From: Myxocyprinus asiaticus
Taxonomy: Eukaryota > Chordata > Actinopteri > Cypriniformes > Catostomidae
NCBI RefSeq assembly: GCF_019703515.2
Contig: NC_059382.1
Coordinates: forward strand, 15,603,001-15,667,000
Reading direction: 5' to 3'
DNA length: 64,000 bases
Shown here: in pieces, positions 49,961 through 60,600 of the stretch
How positions within the stretch are numbered: the first letter of the stretch is position 1
Layout: every line of letters starts with the position of its first letter
Position numbers and translations under genes: made by a program
Notes under the pieces: model-generated
What the model saw: only the letters and a program-made list of their open reading frames with translations
Told to the model about the DNA's origin: nothing
Database searches by the model: none

Positions 49961-50936
49961 AAATGTCAAAGCCTTGTCTGCTTAACTGGCCAGTTGGTGT
50001 GTGGCACCCGCTGAAGCTCCGCTACAGGTGATAAATGTTACCAAATTATGGGAGCTAATGAAGAGCAGGCTTCAGGCCTGTACCTCTTGTGCTTCTTCTT
50101 GTATCAAATCAATTCATTTTCCAACGAAACATGATCTGCTTGTGCAGAGTGATCCTGCTTTGTTCAGGTCATGTTTGAACAGAGTAAAATCAGGACATGC
50201 AGTCACCTAAACATAGTGCCACAGCCCTGAATTTGGTAATGTGTTAGACTCCTCTTTCTGAAGCCACTCTGAAAATGTCTTTCAGACTGAAAGGTCAAGA
50301 GAAGGAAAACAAAAATTATCCACCCAGCACTTTAGGTGAGTGTTTGCGTTTCACAGCAGCCATTAGTTGCTCTTTGATCCACATTTTGTACTAGTGTCAT
50401 TACACAGCACTGGTGACAGGGAGCGTTGCGCTGGGCCCTCCTCTCTCCCGTCCTCTCCACTCCACTCCTCTGCTTTCTTCTTTACTCTCACATACATTGA
50501 TGGTAAATCAATAAAGGAAATGAAAGGAGGAAAGGAGTATGAAATGGGAGGAGTGATGGAGTGGATGTGCATGCTTAAAATAGAGGGCAAAAATAATAAT
50601 ATTGATAATAAAAAGACTGAAATGATAAACGGCAGAAAGAGAGTCCTTCAGGATATACCTGCAGAGAAACCAAAACACAAAGGAAGAAAGGAAAGAAAAA
50701 ACAGGCGTGTGTTTAATGTCGGGTGGCCACGTTTTCAAGTGTGCAAGTTATTCCATCATTCCTGAGTGAGTCTATGTGGTGTGGGAGAAAGAAATGCACA
50801 CTGGTTAAAAAAAAAGGCAATGCTAGCCATTTCATATATGAACTCTCATGGACCTGTCAAGAGGCTGAGCTATTAGCCATAATTTCTTTTTTCTTTTCTT
50901 TTTTTCTACCATACAAAAAAGTGGGAAGACTGTACA
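49961..50936. other. Unique-looking intergenic DNA, no gene
   Basis: The part 49985-50230 is of even composition and repeat-free, and might be conserved non-coding DNA. The rest is purine-rich on one strand (50500-50700, mostly GA with AAAG) and gives spurious open frames on both strands. Confidence 0.45.
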
Positions 50937-51233
50937 TTAAAGGGATAGTTCACCCAAAAATTAAAATTCAGTAGTCATTTACTCATGTTGTTCCAAACCA
51001 GTACAACTTTCTTCTGTGGAACACAAAGGGAGGTGTTAGGCAGAATGTTAGGGATCGACAACCTCAGTCACTATTCACTTTCATTGTATGCAAAAAAGAT
51101 GCTATGAAAGTGAACAGTGACTGAGGCTGACCGAGTTTGCCTTTTGTGTACCACTCAAAAAATTCATACCAGTTTGGAACAACATGAGGGTGAGTAAACT
51201 GTGTCAGAATTTTAGGGTGAACTATCACTATAA
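50937..51233. mobile_element. TTAA-type inverted-repeat element, short class
   Basis: It starts TTAAAGGGATAGTTCACCC (TTAA 50937-50940) and ends TAGGGTGAACTATCACTATAA. The arms pair through GTCACTATTCACTTTCATTG and CTATGAAAGTGAACAGTGAC, and through TGTTGTTCCAAACCAGTAC and ACCAGTTTGGAACAACA. The right TTAA has become ATAA. Confidence 0.85.
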
Positions 51234-51879
51234 CACCGGAGAGAATTGCTGTAAAAAGCCTGCAAAAATGTGATGTAAACTGCCACGAAAATTCAAAGAA
51301 CATCAAAGAAAAGCATGGAAGGGACAAAAAGAAAAAAAGATGGAGGCAATAAGTAGGTGTTTAAAACACAAGAGAAACACGTGTGTTCGACTGTTTCCTT
51401 TTCTACTTGTCAGAACAGTGAAAGGTAGTAAGTGGCATGCAAGTGTGTGCGTGTGTAGACTATGAGTGAGGGTAATGATTGTGCTAGCCTGCAGACCCTT
51501 TATTTGCCCATCTTAACTCAATTAAAAGAAAATAAGGCCATCATGACCTTCAGATGAACTGCTCTCTCAGCTAAGGTGATGTTCACAAGCTGTCAGTCAG
51601 GGGCTTTTACACTCCAACACACGCTATCCCCCTTGCATTTGTAAGGGTATGAGGCGCAGGCCGCACTGTGGAGCTACAGAGATGACCTCAGTCAGACAGA
51701 CCTTAACCATATTTATTTTGACGTGACCAAAAATTAAGCTGTAATGGATTAAAGAAGTCCGTACAATATACTAAAATATTGCTTACTAGGGTATTGACTG
51801 TTCAGCCAACAAAACACAAAAATCATGTCTTTCCACAAATTTTCAGTAGACCAAAAAAAAAAAAAAAAAACTCATGCAC
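51234..51879. other. Intergenic DNA, no gene
   Basis: Unique-looking sequence without coding pattern. It ends in a poly(A) run at 51853-51870. Confidence 0.5.
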
Positions 51880-52023
51880 TCATGCAGAATGGACATAAAG
51901 AAATGTCTTCATAAGACACAAGTCACATGGACTATTTTTATGAACATTTTTGGGTCCTTTTTTTAAGCTATAACGTGAGTCACTATAAACTGCCATTGTT
52001 TTGAAAAGACGGACCGGCCTATT

Positions 52024-52598
52024 CCAGCCTGATCTAATGAAAATTATGTGACTGTGGTGACATTTTGCAAACTGATTTTACGTGGTTCCTTACACATTTT
52101 GCGGCAGTTTCGAGGTAAAATGTCCACTGTGTGGTGCCAAAAGCAAGTTATTTTTTCTCTCACACAGATGAGGTTTTTATGGTTAGTGCTCTATTGAGTT
52201 ATAAAGAGATGGTTCACCCAAAAATGAAAATTTTCTCATCATTTACTTGATGTGTATGACTGTCAGCTAAGTAGGTCCATACAATAAAAGTAAATGGTGA
52301 CCTGAACACTGAATCTCCAAAAATGTGAATCTCCATGTCTTCAGAAGCTATATGATACGTATGGGTGAAAAACAGATCAATATTTAAGTCCTTTTCTTTT
52401 TTTTTCTCAATACGCATTCTTTGTGCATATCACCACCTACTGGTCAGGGCTGGTCCAAAGTGGAGATTTAATGAAAAAAAGGACTTAAATATTGATCTGT
52501 TGTTGCACCTCTAGTGATACTCTATGTACAAGCAACATAAAAAAAATAATTTTGCAAAAATGTAGGTATAGTAACATGATTTTATGAGACCAGGTTGG
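52024..52598. mobile_element. Third inverted-repeat family, copy 2, itself interrupted
   Basis: The left end CCAGCCTGATCTAATGAAAA and the right end TTTTATGAGACCAGGTTGG are imperfect inverted copies. The interior matches 49201-49960 on both sides of a foreign segment (52200-52497). The target duplication is not resolved. Confidence 0.7.
52200..52497. mobile_element. TTAA-type inverted-repeat element nested in the third-family element
   Basis: The left end is AAAGAGATGGTTCACCC. The inner blocks TCCATACAATAAAAGTAAAT, TCTTCAGAAGCTATATGATA and ATCACCACCTACTGGTCAGG match the 36.7-kb copy. The right portion stops at ACTTAAATATTGATCTG, where third-family sequence returns, so it is a truncated copy. 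Confidence 0.7.
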
Positions 52599-52712
52599 GA
52601 TATTCATTAAAACTTTTCTCTTCCACATAAGAAAGTAATATGGATTTGGAATGACATGAGGGTGAGTAAATTATGATAGAATTATCATTTTGGGGTGACT
52701 ATTCCTTTATTG

Positions 52713-53869
52713 GGAAAAAATAGAAAAATAAAATTGGAACTAGTTCTCGATTTCCATTTCCACCGATAACTGAGGAGTCGTAGCTGCCCTCTAGCAGAAA
52801 TTATAGAGAGGGGCCCCTGCTCCAAGCTCAGAAACCAGGATATAAATATCTCCAGCCTGTTTGAAATGCAGCTACATGCAGCAGGAAGAGGAGGAGTGTG
52901 GCTGAGGTGAGGGCAGGAAACACTGAGCACTGAATGAATCTAGAATGTGTGAAATCTTCAGCAGCCTAAAAGAGAGGAAACAACCTCCAAAAAATATCAA
53001 CCAGTGTCTGGTGCGGCAAAGGAACACCTGTCCAGTGGGGGAACATAAGGGAAGTTTTCTTTGAGTATTCTGCTATGTTCCATTTGTGTCTCAAGGGTAG
53101 TGACCAAGTGTGCTCTCATCTCTCACCCATCGAGTACCCTCAGGGCAAGTACACATTTGTTAATTTTGAAAAGTTGGTGGATGTGGCCTGAACAGGGTAT
53201 GACTCATTCTTCCTGTAGAGCACGTGGTCTGAAACAAGGACCATGCCACCCCATTCATATGTGTTTTATGGGTTTAATCAAGCTCTCAGCTGTAGGACAG
53301 ACTGAAGCCAGGGGTCTCTCTAAAGCTGAAGCTGGGCAGAGTGCCATCAATGTGGTCAAATCAGTCTGAGCCCCACTGCGCCTGTAGGCAGAGCAACACG
53401 GCAGAGCCGATGAGTTAATCAAGCTCAGAGATTAAGAGTCAGTAAAGCTGTGAGATGAAAACAGATCAGGGTGCTGTATGAGGGAGCATGTGTGTGAATA
53501 GTGAGTTGACGTGGATCAAAACATGTTGGTACTTTTAGCGAAATATAAAGAGGTGCAAAGGTGTTGACAAAAGACCTAGTCTCCACAGAAGAAAGGAATC
53601 TATCTATCTATCTATCTGTCTATATACCTACCTACCAACTAATTCACAGGGGCTTTTTTACCATGGTAACCATAGCTGTCCACCAAATGACCAGTTATGA
53701 TAGTTAGTGTTACTATAATAAAACTGTTGTAGCTTGACATTAGGAGACAATTAATATGATCATAAAAATAAATACATATTTTAGATGCATATGTATTATA
53801 GAGTACATAATTTAAATAAATAAATAAATATTACCTCTTATTACACCATTTAAGGGTATACAAGAATTT
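52713..53869. other. Intergenic DNA, no gene
   Basis: No coding pattern was recognised. A tetranucleotide repeat (CTAT)n with variants lies at 53598-53634. Confidence 0.5.
53598..53634. repeat. (CTAT)n microsatellite
   Basis: About six CTAT units, then CTGT, ATAC and CTAC variants. Confidence 0.9.
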
Positions 53870-55670
53870 CTTTATGGTAGAGGCTATTTGCACTAAGTAC
53901 AAACAGCACTAGATGTAAAAATTTTGTTAGATGCTATTAGCACCCCGGTGCAAATAGTGGCAGATACTATTTTCACTTCTAATTAAATATTAACATATAG
54001 TATAGGGGCATCACTGCAATGTGTTTATTTAGACTCCCACAGACACCATACACCCAGTATCACTGCTTCCTATACGCATATTACGCAGTCTGAGTAGGGC
54101 ACCAACTCCCTAGGGGGGCACCAGAAACTCCACTGGCTGCCCTTACTCGCACGTCATATTCAAAGAACCTGATAGCAGTCGCGGAACACATACTATCACC
54201 TCGCGCTCGCACTTTTGCCCACAATTGCCCCGTGCAACTTTGCAACTCACAATCCACATAAATTTGGCAAGCGCCAGCCCTGCATACACCAACCCCTACC
54301 CCTAAACCTAACCTTACCTTACAAAAATTAACCATGGTTTTACTACAGTAACCACAGTATCACCATGGTGTTTTGTAGTAAAATCATAGTAACCACAAAA
54401 TGAACAAACATGGTTCCAACATTAAAAACATATTTCAGTAGAAACACCATGGTTAATTGCATTTAAACTCTGTCTTCTGTCAAAAAACATGATTACTCCA
54501 ATATTACTATAGTAAAACCATGGTTAATTTTAATCGGATTAAACCTTTCCCTCAACTCCAAATCACTGTGAGACAATCAACTTTTATATAAATTTGTATT
54601 TATTATTAGGGCTGTTGATTAAATGAGTTAAGTCATTGTGAAATATTAATTATAAAGATTATATAAAAATGATGCATATAAAAAAAAAATAACTCAATCA
54701 TGTCCCTGGATCGTAATAAGGAATATTCCTACCATCAGAGAAACTCAAGTTTCAATTAGCACCTTTTTTCTCCAGGGGGCATAAGCAAAACTCCAGCTGT
54801 ATAGGCAATGCACAGCTTAAACAGAAAACAAACCAAACTCACCAACAGCAGACAGCACAAGAAGCGTTCTTGCATTCAAACACAGCTTTTTCAAGTTTCA
54901 AACTACATTTAACTTGACACAGCGACCTAAAAATGCTGTGTTTATGACGCGACACAACAAAAGTGAGATCCTCCAAAAGCGTACCTCTGAAGCATGTGTA
55001 CATGGACAAGTCCTTAGAAAAGCCCTTATAATAAATCTAAGATAGACGGATGAATTCAGTTGCAAAATGGATTTCTGTGAACTGCAGGCCAATGACAGAC
55101 TTATTTTCAATAATATGGAAAGAAAAAATATTTTCATTCTAAAATCTTTTTTTTTTCTTCTTTAATGCTTGACTGCCACAATATTTTTTGGCATTTTAAT
55201 TATCTGAATTATATATATATATATTATAATAGATATGTTTTATTTGTAATTATTTCAATATAACGACTTTAATCATTATTATTTATTCATTATATACTGA
55301 ATTATTGTTATTTAAGGGGCTTTCTCAGCAAATATTTATATATGCGATGAATTTATATTAATGTGATTAATTAATCGGCATACCATGTAATAATTGCAGT
55401 AAAACATTTGAAACAATTGACAGCCCTAATTATTACAAGTAGTATTAAAGGAAATATTAAGAGTGGATTTCTGTCCGAAATGTAGGACAGAGGGAGTATC
55501 AAACCCAGGTCCGTCTTCATGAAAAATGCAAATCCACACCATCTTTACACACTACACCACTGCAGTGACACCTAAGGGTGCAGTTTGTCTTTTAATTTCT
55601 TAAAGCCTATTAGAGTGCAAATAGCTGCGCTGTGTGGCAGGTGGTATTTACACCTAGTGCAAATAGTCAC
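53870..55670. repeat. Dispersed repeat with GTGCAAATAG ends, split by a hAT element
   Basis: The left part carries GAGGCTATTTGCACTAAGTA and CGGTGCAAATAGTGGCAGAT. The right part carries AGAGTGCAAATAGCTGCGCT and CCTAGTGCAAATAGTCACAG near 55612-55668. The recurrence of GTGCAAATAG on both sides suggests one element with subterminal repeats. Between them, 54310-54540 holds several CCATGGT-containing repeats (ACCATGGTTTTACTACAGTA) in both orientations. Its class is unknown and the boundaries are approximate. Confidence 0.4.
54607..55428. mobile_element. Non-autonomous hAT element (822 bp)
   Basis: The left end is TAGGGCTGTTGATTAAATGA. The right end, on the other strand, is TAGGGCTGTCAATTGTTTCA. 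The flanks TTTATTAT (54599-54606) and ATTATTAC (55429-55436) agree at 6 of 8 positions. TAGGG ends and an aged 8-bp duplication fit hAT. The interior has no transposase. Confidence 0.78.
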
Positions 55671-57119
55671 AGTTTGTTTTTGTTTTTTTATATATTCTAT
55701 TTTCTATATTCGTTCCATATTTCTGTATTTTCTAGATTCTTTAATTCTTCTAGTATAAAATTTTTTTATATAAAAAATAAAAAAATAAAAAAATCCAGTG
55801 GTAATCATTGGCTACCACTGAACATTTTTTTTTTTTTATATGTCATATTGCAGATCTTGTGCATTTGAATCAATAGCTGCAAAGAGAAGGAGGGAGGATG
55901 AGGGAAAGACCCCACAAACTGACTGACACAGCTACAGCCACCTGGACCAGTGGCATGACAGCAGACCCCTCATCTCCCCACCCCTCCCCTCCCCTCATAA
56001 TCGAAGAGAGACAGTCCTGCAAGCACAATGTGAGGATGATTCCCACTGTATTTGAGGAGGTGTTAAATAGGGTAAATCCCCTCAGCCCACGCTTCGCCAT
56101 AAAGCACAAACACATGCAAAATTAATCTACAGATGAGCAGGGGTTAAGCCAGTGGGACAAAACCAGGTCAGTACAATACAATGAGTCTCCTCTCCCCCTC
56201 TTCCTCGCCTTCACGCCTGAGTACAACTGCAACAGCTGTTTACGGCCGCCCGTTTTCAGCTAATTTGCTGCAACAGATTTAAGAGGCAGTCGCCTCATTT
56301 GCATAATGGGAAAACACGCACACAACGGCATTCGGGTGCATTAAGTGGTCAACTCTTTGGACAGTTAAAATACATCATATTAGAGAATTATTTCTCTTTA
56401 AGCATTAATTCAGAGTAACTGGAAATAATGGTGGGGTTTTACTATGAGAATGATCCAGAGGGAACACTCTGAAAAGTCAATAACTACAAATTAGTTCTCT
56501 GCACTCCTGTTTATGGAAATGATTCACTGCTGCTGACTCATATCACCGTCAAAGTGCCCTAAACATGCTGATTACTTTACTTTTTTTCACATTAGCTGTA
56601 TCTGTCGTAAATAAAGTAACAAAATGTTGCAAATGGGAAAAACCTCCAAAGCCAATTAATCATTCACCTCAGACATCCAGTGAGCTGGCAGAGATAAAAT
56701 GTGTTAATTGTCACAATAAGGAGGGTCAGTGGACATGTACAGGTTACAGATAGGAGTGAGCAGGGCTGTAAAAAAGGGGGTGGAGGTGGGAAAAGGTAAT
56801 GAGAGGTCCAAGCAACTAAATCTCTCCACCAAATTCATTTGTGCCATACTGGGACAACACGTATGCAATGATTAAAGGAATAGTAAACAACAAAAATAAA
56901 TTCTCATTTGAAAAAAAATAAACAATTTAGCAGTGCCGATTTCTCACGGCCAGCAAAGCCTTCTCTGCTGGCGTAACATGCCTAATAAATAAATATTTTT
57001 TCATCCTTTCATTCTGATCTTTCCTATGTATTTTCAATCGCTTTCCACTCATAATTAATCTACAAACAAATAGCAAAAAAAGTATCCAATCAGAATTTAT
57101 TCCACAATGCTTACAAGCA
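55671..57119. other. Intergenic DNA, no gene supported
   Basis: T- and A-rich low-complexity sequence lies at 55670-55845. The block 56220-56345 is even in composition and contains the octamer ATTTGCAT (56297-56304), the POU-factor site, in TCATTTGCATAATGG. It may be regulatory. No coding pattern is seen. Confidence 0.4.
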
Positions 57120-57580
57120 AAGTGTGACAACTGTTTCACAAATCGCATGCCCGAAGCCATGCTCCTTAGCCGAAGCAGCGCGTGAGTTTGAGCTCCACCT
57201 CGTCAGGCCTTCAGAATTTCCACAGAATCCCCCAACAGTGCAAGTGAATGTGCATCTAAAGTCAGACTGTCAGATTCATCAGCCAATCGGATTTATTTAT
57301 TTGTTCTTGGTGGGTGTGGTCTTTAGGATATGTCCCAGTCAAGGCCTTCTAGCTGGCCTTGAGTGACGCAATCACACTTTAAGTCATGTCCGTAATCTGA
57401 AAGCAAAGAGCGCGAGATCTTGCTGACGAGTCGGCTGTCACTGCTGGTACTGCCGTTGGGAAAGAGTTCCTTATGGATTTAAAAACCCAAGATGTTCTGC
57501 ATGAACGTGCGATTGATTAATTAAACAGGAAAGGAGGGCTTATTTTCACTTCAAGCAAATTGGTAAGTGCTTTTACAATT
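57120..57580. repeat. Probable old DNA-transposon fragment
   Basis: The sequence from about 57340 (TCAAGGCCTTCTAGCTGGCC) to 57570 (TTCACTTCAAGCAAATTGGT) looks to me like part of a repeat seen in other cyprinids, but I cannot name the family. The inverted pair TCAAGGCC and GGCCTTGA (57340-57363) is visible. No ends or duplication are established. Confidence 0.3.
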
Positions 57581-57889
57581 GTAATAGCAACATCAGGAGT
57601 TTTTTAAGTGTATATTAGGCTGCTTGAGCATTCAGTGTCGGATCAAGTTTTGAAAAGTAACCGTGTACCCTGACAAACAAAATTGATTGCAAGCAAAATT
57701 TAAATCACAGATATTATTAGATAGCTTTTTATTGGTATTAGACCTCCTTGGTTCTGGCTTTCGTGTGTGGACGTGTTTTTAAAATGTCAATTGGGTTTAT
57801 TAGTTGACTGCCACGTAATGCATGATAGGCATACAGTGTCTTATAGAGAAACTGTTTTCTTAAAGGCATGAATCGCACTGAAGGCCTAG

Positions 57890-58416
57890 ACTTAAAATGC
57901 ACAGGACGCGGCTGTAATTTAGTCACCCTCATGTCGTTCCATACCTGTATGTCTCGGTTTCTTACAATACGCATACGTTTTGATGACATACAATCTGAAA
58001 TGGACTGTAAGTTATTTTACAGTGTAAATCTCCCCTTCTGTAATAGCTCTCCTTTGCACATTCATAAGTGTATGAGAGAAGTTTGAACGTGCAAAGAAGT
58101 GCCATGGCAGAGGTCAAGATTTTCACTGTATAATAAATTTAATTTCAGGCTGTTTCTCGCCAAAACCTATTGTATGCCATTAGAAGACGTGAAAAAAAGA
58201 TGCATGAGTCGCATGGTCTACTTTTATGACACTTTTGGTTCCTTTTTTCATTTTAAAACGAGTCACTATCAACTGTTTTTGCATTGAAATCAGCGAACGG
58301 GACATCCTTTAACTCATTTTGTGCTCCGCAGAAGAAAGTAGGTCATATAGTTCTGGAACAACATGAGGGTGAGTAAATGATGACAGTGTTCATTTTGGGT
58401 TAAATACTCCTTTAAA
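57890..58416. mobile_element. TTAA-type inverted-repeat element, long class
   Basis: The left arm has CACCCTCATGTCGTTCCATA and CTGTATGTCTCGGTTTCTTA. The right arm has GAAGAAAGTAGGTCATATAG and GGAACAACATGAGGGTGAGT, then TTTTGGGTTAAATACTCCTTTAA. The inner block TGCCATTAGAAGACGTGAAA matches those at 16.8 and 20.8 kb. The left terminus is eroded. Confidence 0.75.
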
Positions 58417-60144
58417 CAACCCTCATCCTGATGTGTCCCCCATATGGAATTATGTAAGAAAAATGGCCTGAAAGTCTTCATAATTTATTCTATTAGCTAA
58501 ACCTATTTTTTTCCTTAAAAAATGTCACTAAATTATTTCAGTACAGCATATATTCCAAAACCTTGTTTGCTTAATCGGCACTAAAACTCTTGTATAGTTT
58601 AGGAACTAACACGGTGCCATGTCTAGCCCAATTTTAATACACGAAAAGGGAAATGCAGGAAGTTGAGCGGGAAGCTCTGCATTAGTTTGGAACACAGAGC
58701 AAGCAGACAAGATATGTGTTAACTGATGTGTTCCTTGTTTTGGCTGAAAGCTTTGGTTTGCTTACAAGATAGATAAAAAAAAGTTTGGATTGTGATGTTC
58801 CTTTCTTAAAATATCTCTTCCGCTTTTACTCCTAAATCTTTAGTTCATGCCCTGTGGCTCCCGAGCCTTTGATACAGCAGAGGCAAAGCTGCCGTCAGTG
58901 GGATTTTATTGAAAATATGGACTGTTACTCTGGGAGGACTAGTGCTGCTATCCCCAGGTCCAACACCAAAGACATAAGCAGGGCCACTGATTAGAGAGAC
59001 GAGCCCCAGACTCCTGCTGTAATGAGTTGCAAGCCCAGGCGTCATGGTGCACTCTGCCAAAACGTAAAACAAGATGACAGGCCAGCATGGCCAGTAGCAT
59101 TCCTTCACTCTCTCAGAATAAAAGACCTGGCTGTGATATAAGTTCATGGAGAGCCAGGTATAGGTAATGTGAAGGAGATCGTTGCCAAGGCACTATACAG
59201 ATGCGACTCTTGGGTAGAAGAACTGTCTCACTTTTCTCTGCTTCTGCTCTCGAGGGAAACAATTTTCCTTTTTCATTGGACTCGCTCTTATTTTTGACTC
59301 GGTTATAGGGATAGTTTAAGGGAAAATGAAAACTGCCATCATTTACTCACCCTCAGTCACTATTCATTTTCATTACAGTGCAGTGTGTGTGCAGTATTCT
59401 CAAGTAACACATTGGTGTCTTGTAGCTTTGGCCTTCTAAATGCCATAATCTCCAAGGGAACATGAGAGAGATGTGTATGTGTACTGTAAAAATTTTAATC
59501 AAATCAAACACAAACAGAAAAAAAGAACTGGAGGATCAACATCTGTCACTACATGTAAGTGAAATTAATTGTGGCAGCCATTCTGGGATATTGACTTTGA
59601 GTGGCAGGGCTTGAGATGGCAGCTGAACACAGCACTCTTTCTGTTCAGTATTTGACTCTGGGTTTGATTCGAGTCCAGTGCATTAAGCCAACCTCGCATC
59701 TTAAGCAGCAGACTATGTGGAAGCTGTTAGTGAAATCAAGTTAAGCCATTTCCGCACTCAAAACAACTTCCCCCGTTATCATGTGCCTGCAGGAAGATCA
59801 GAGATTTGATGTAAACTCATGTTTGCTCCAAATGTGCTTCTTCCCCACTCTGAGTTCATGCTGATGTAGCTCTGCATCCAATTCTTTTCCCATCATAGCA
59901 TGTCAATGAGATAAATGGGTCTCATGAGATGTCTCATAATTATTGTCTCCTGTTCCAAGCATCAATACAGAAGTGCTAAATATTTATTTTCCTTTATTTC
60001 TTTTATTTTTTCCACACATTTTATTGATAGACAGTTGAAACAGGAACATGATCTTTTCTGGATTTGAACCTCTGTATCCCACATGAGCAATACAGTTCAA
60101 TATGTCAGCATTTGCAAAGATCACAAGGCCAAAGCTCCAAAAAC
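58417..60144. other. Intergenic DNA, no gene supported
   Basis: A small fragment of the TTAA-type family (GGGATAGTTTAAGGGAAAAT, CATCATTTACTCACCCTCAG) lies at 59306-59385. The stretch 58840-59160 is even in composition and repeat-free with a 100-codon open frame on the minus strand, but I recognise no domain. The remainder is ordinary. Confidence 0.4.
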
Positions 60145-60600
60145 GTAATTTTAAAGATTTATTTAATTACAGATTCATTTATGCATGGCATTCTGTACTC
60201 CGGCAGAACAGGACTGCATGGTTTGCTGCATGTGTTAATGGTTAAACATGTACAGTATATTACATTAACATTAAACACTGAGCACATTAGCACAAGCAGA
60301 ACACATTAAACAACACAAACACAGGGCTTCCCCCTTACGCTCTCAGTTTGGATACCCAGGGCTCGGCCATCTGGTGGATGACAAGATCTTTACATTTAAG
60401 AGCTGCCCAAGTCCTGAAGCCATGTCCAGATGCCCTGCACTTGCCCAACAGCATGACAGCCAGCACCTCCACCGAAGATGCACCCCACACCTCCGTATCT
60501 CCAGCCATGGACAGATGGGCAGAAAGGTGGAACACGTCACGCATAAATCAAATGGATGACTTTCAGCATTCACCATCATGCTGACGTGTGTAGCTGATAA
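60145..60600 (-). other. Candidate terminal exon and 3' UTR, minus strand
   Basis: On the minus strand a frame from ATG 60544 (MRDVFHLSAHLSMAGDTEVW) runs to TAA near 60335 (EPWVSKLRA). It is followed by about 180 bases of UTR-like sequence and an AATAAA near 60160. A pyrimidine/AT tract ending TATCAG at about 60595 would serve as a 3' splice site, though the frame just after it differs from the one above. A second minus frame (60343-60579) and a plus frame are also open, so coding status is uncertain. I do not recognise the product. A non-coding RNA end is equally possible. Confidence 0.25.

Larger units (their letters stand above)
51880..52712. mobile_element. TTAA-type element split by a third-family element
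   Basis: The left part (51880-52023) matches the right half of long-class copies up to CATTGTTTTGAAAAGACGGA. The match resumes after the insertion at TATTCATTAAAACTTTTCTC (about 52600) and ends TTTTGGGGTGACTATTCCTTTA near 52712. The copy at 15.0-15.2 kb runs straight through the equivalent junction, which fixes the insertion point. The left terminal part of the element is missing. Confidence 0.7.
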
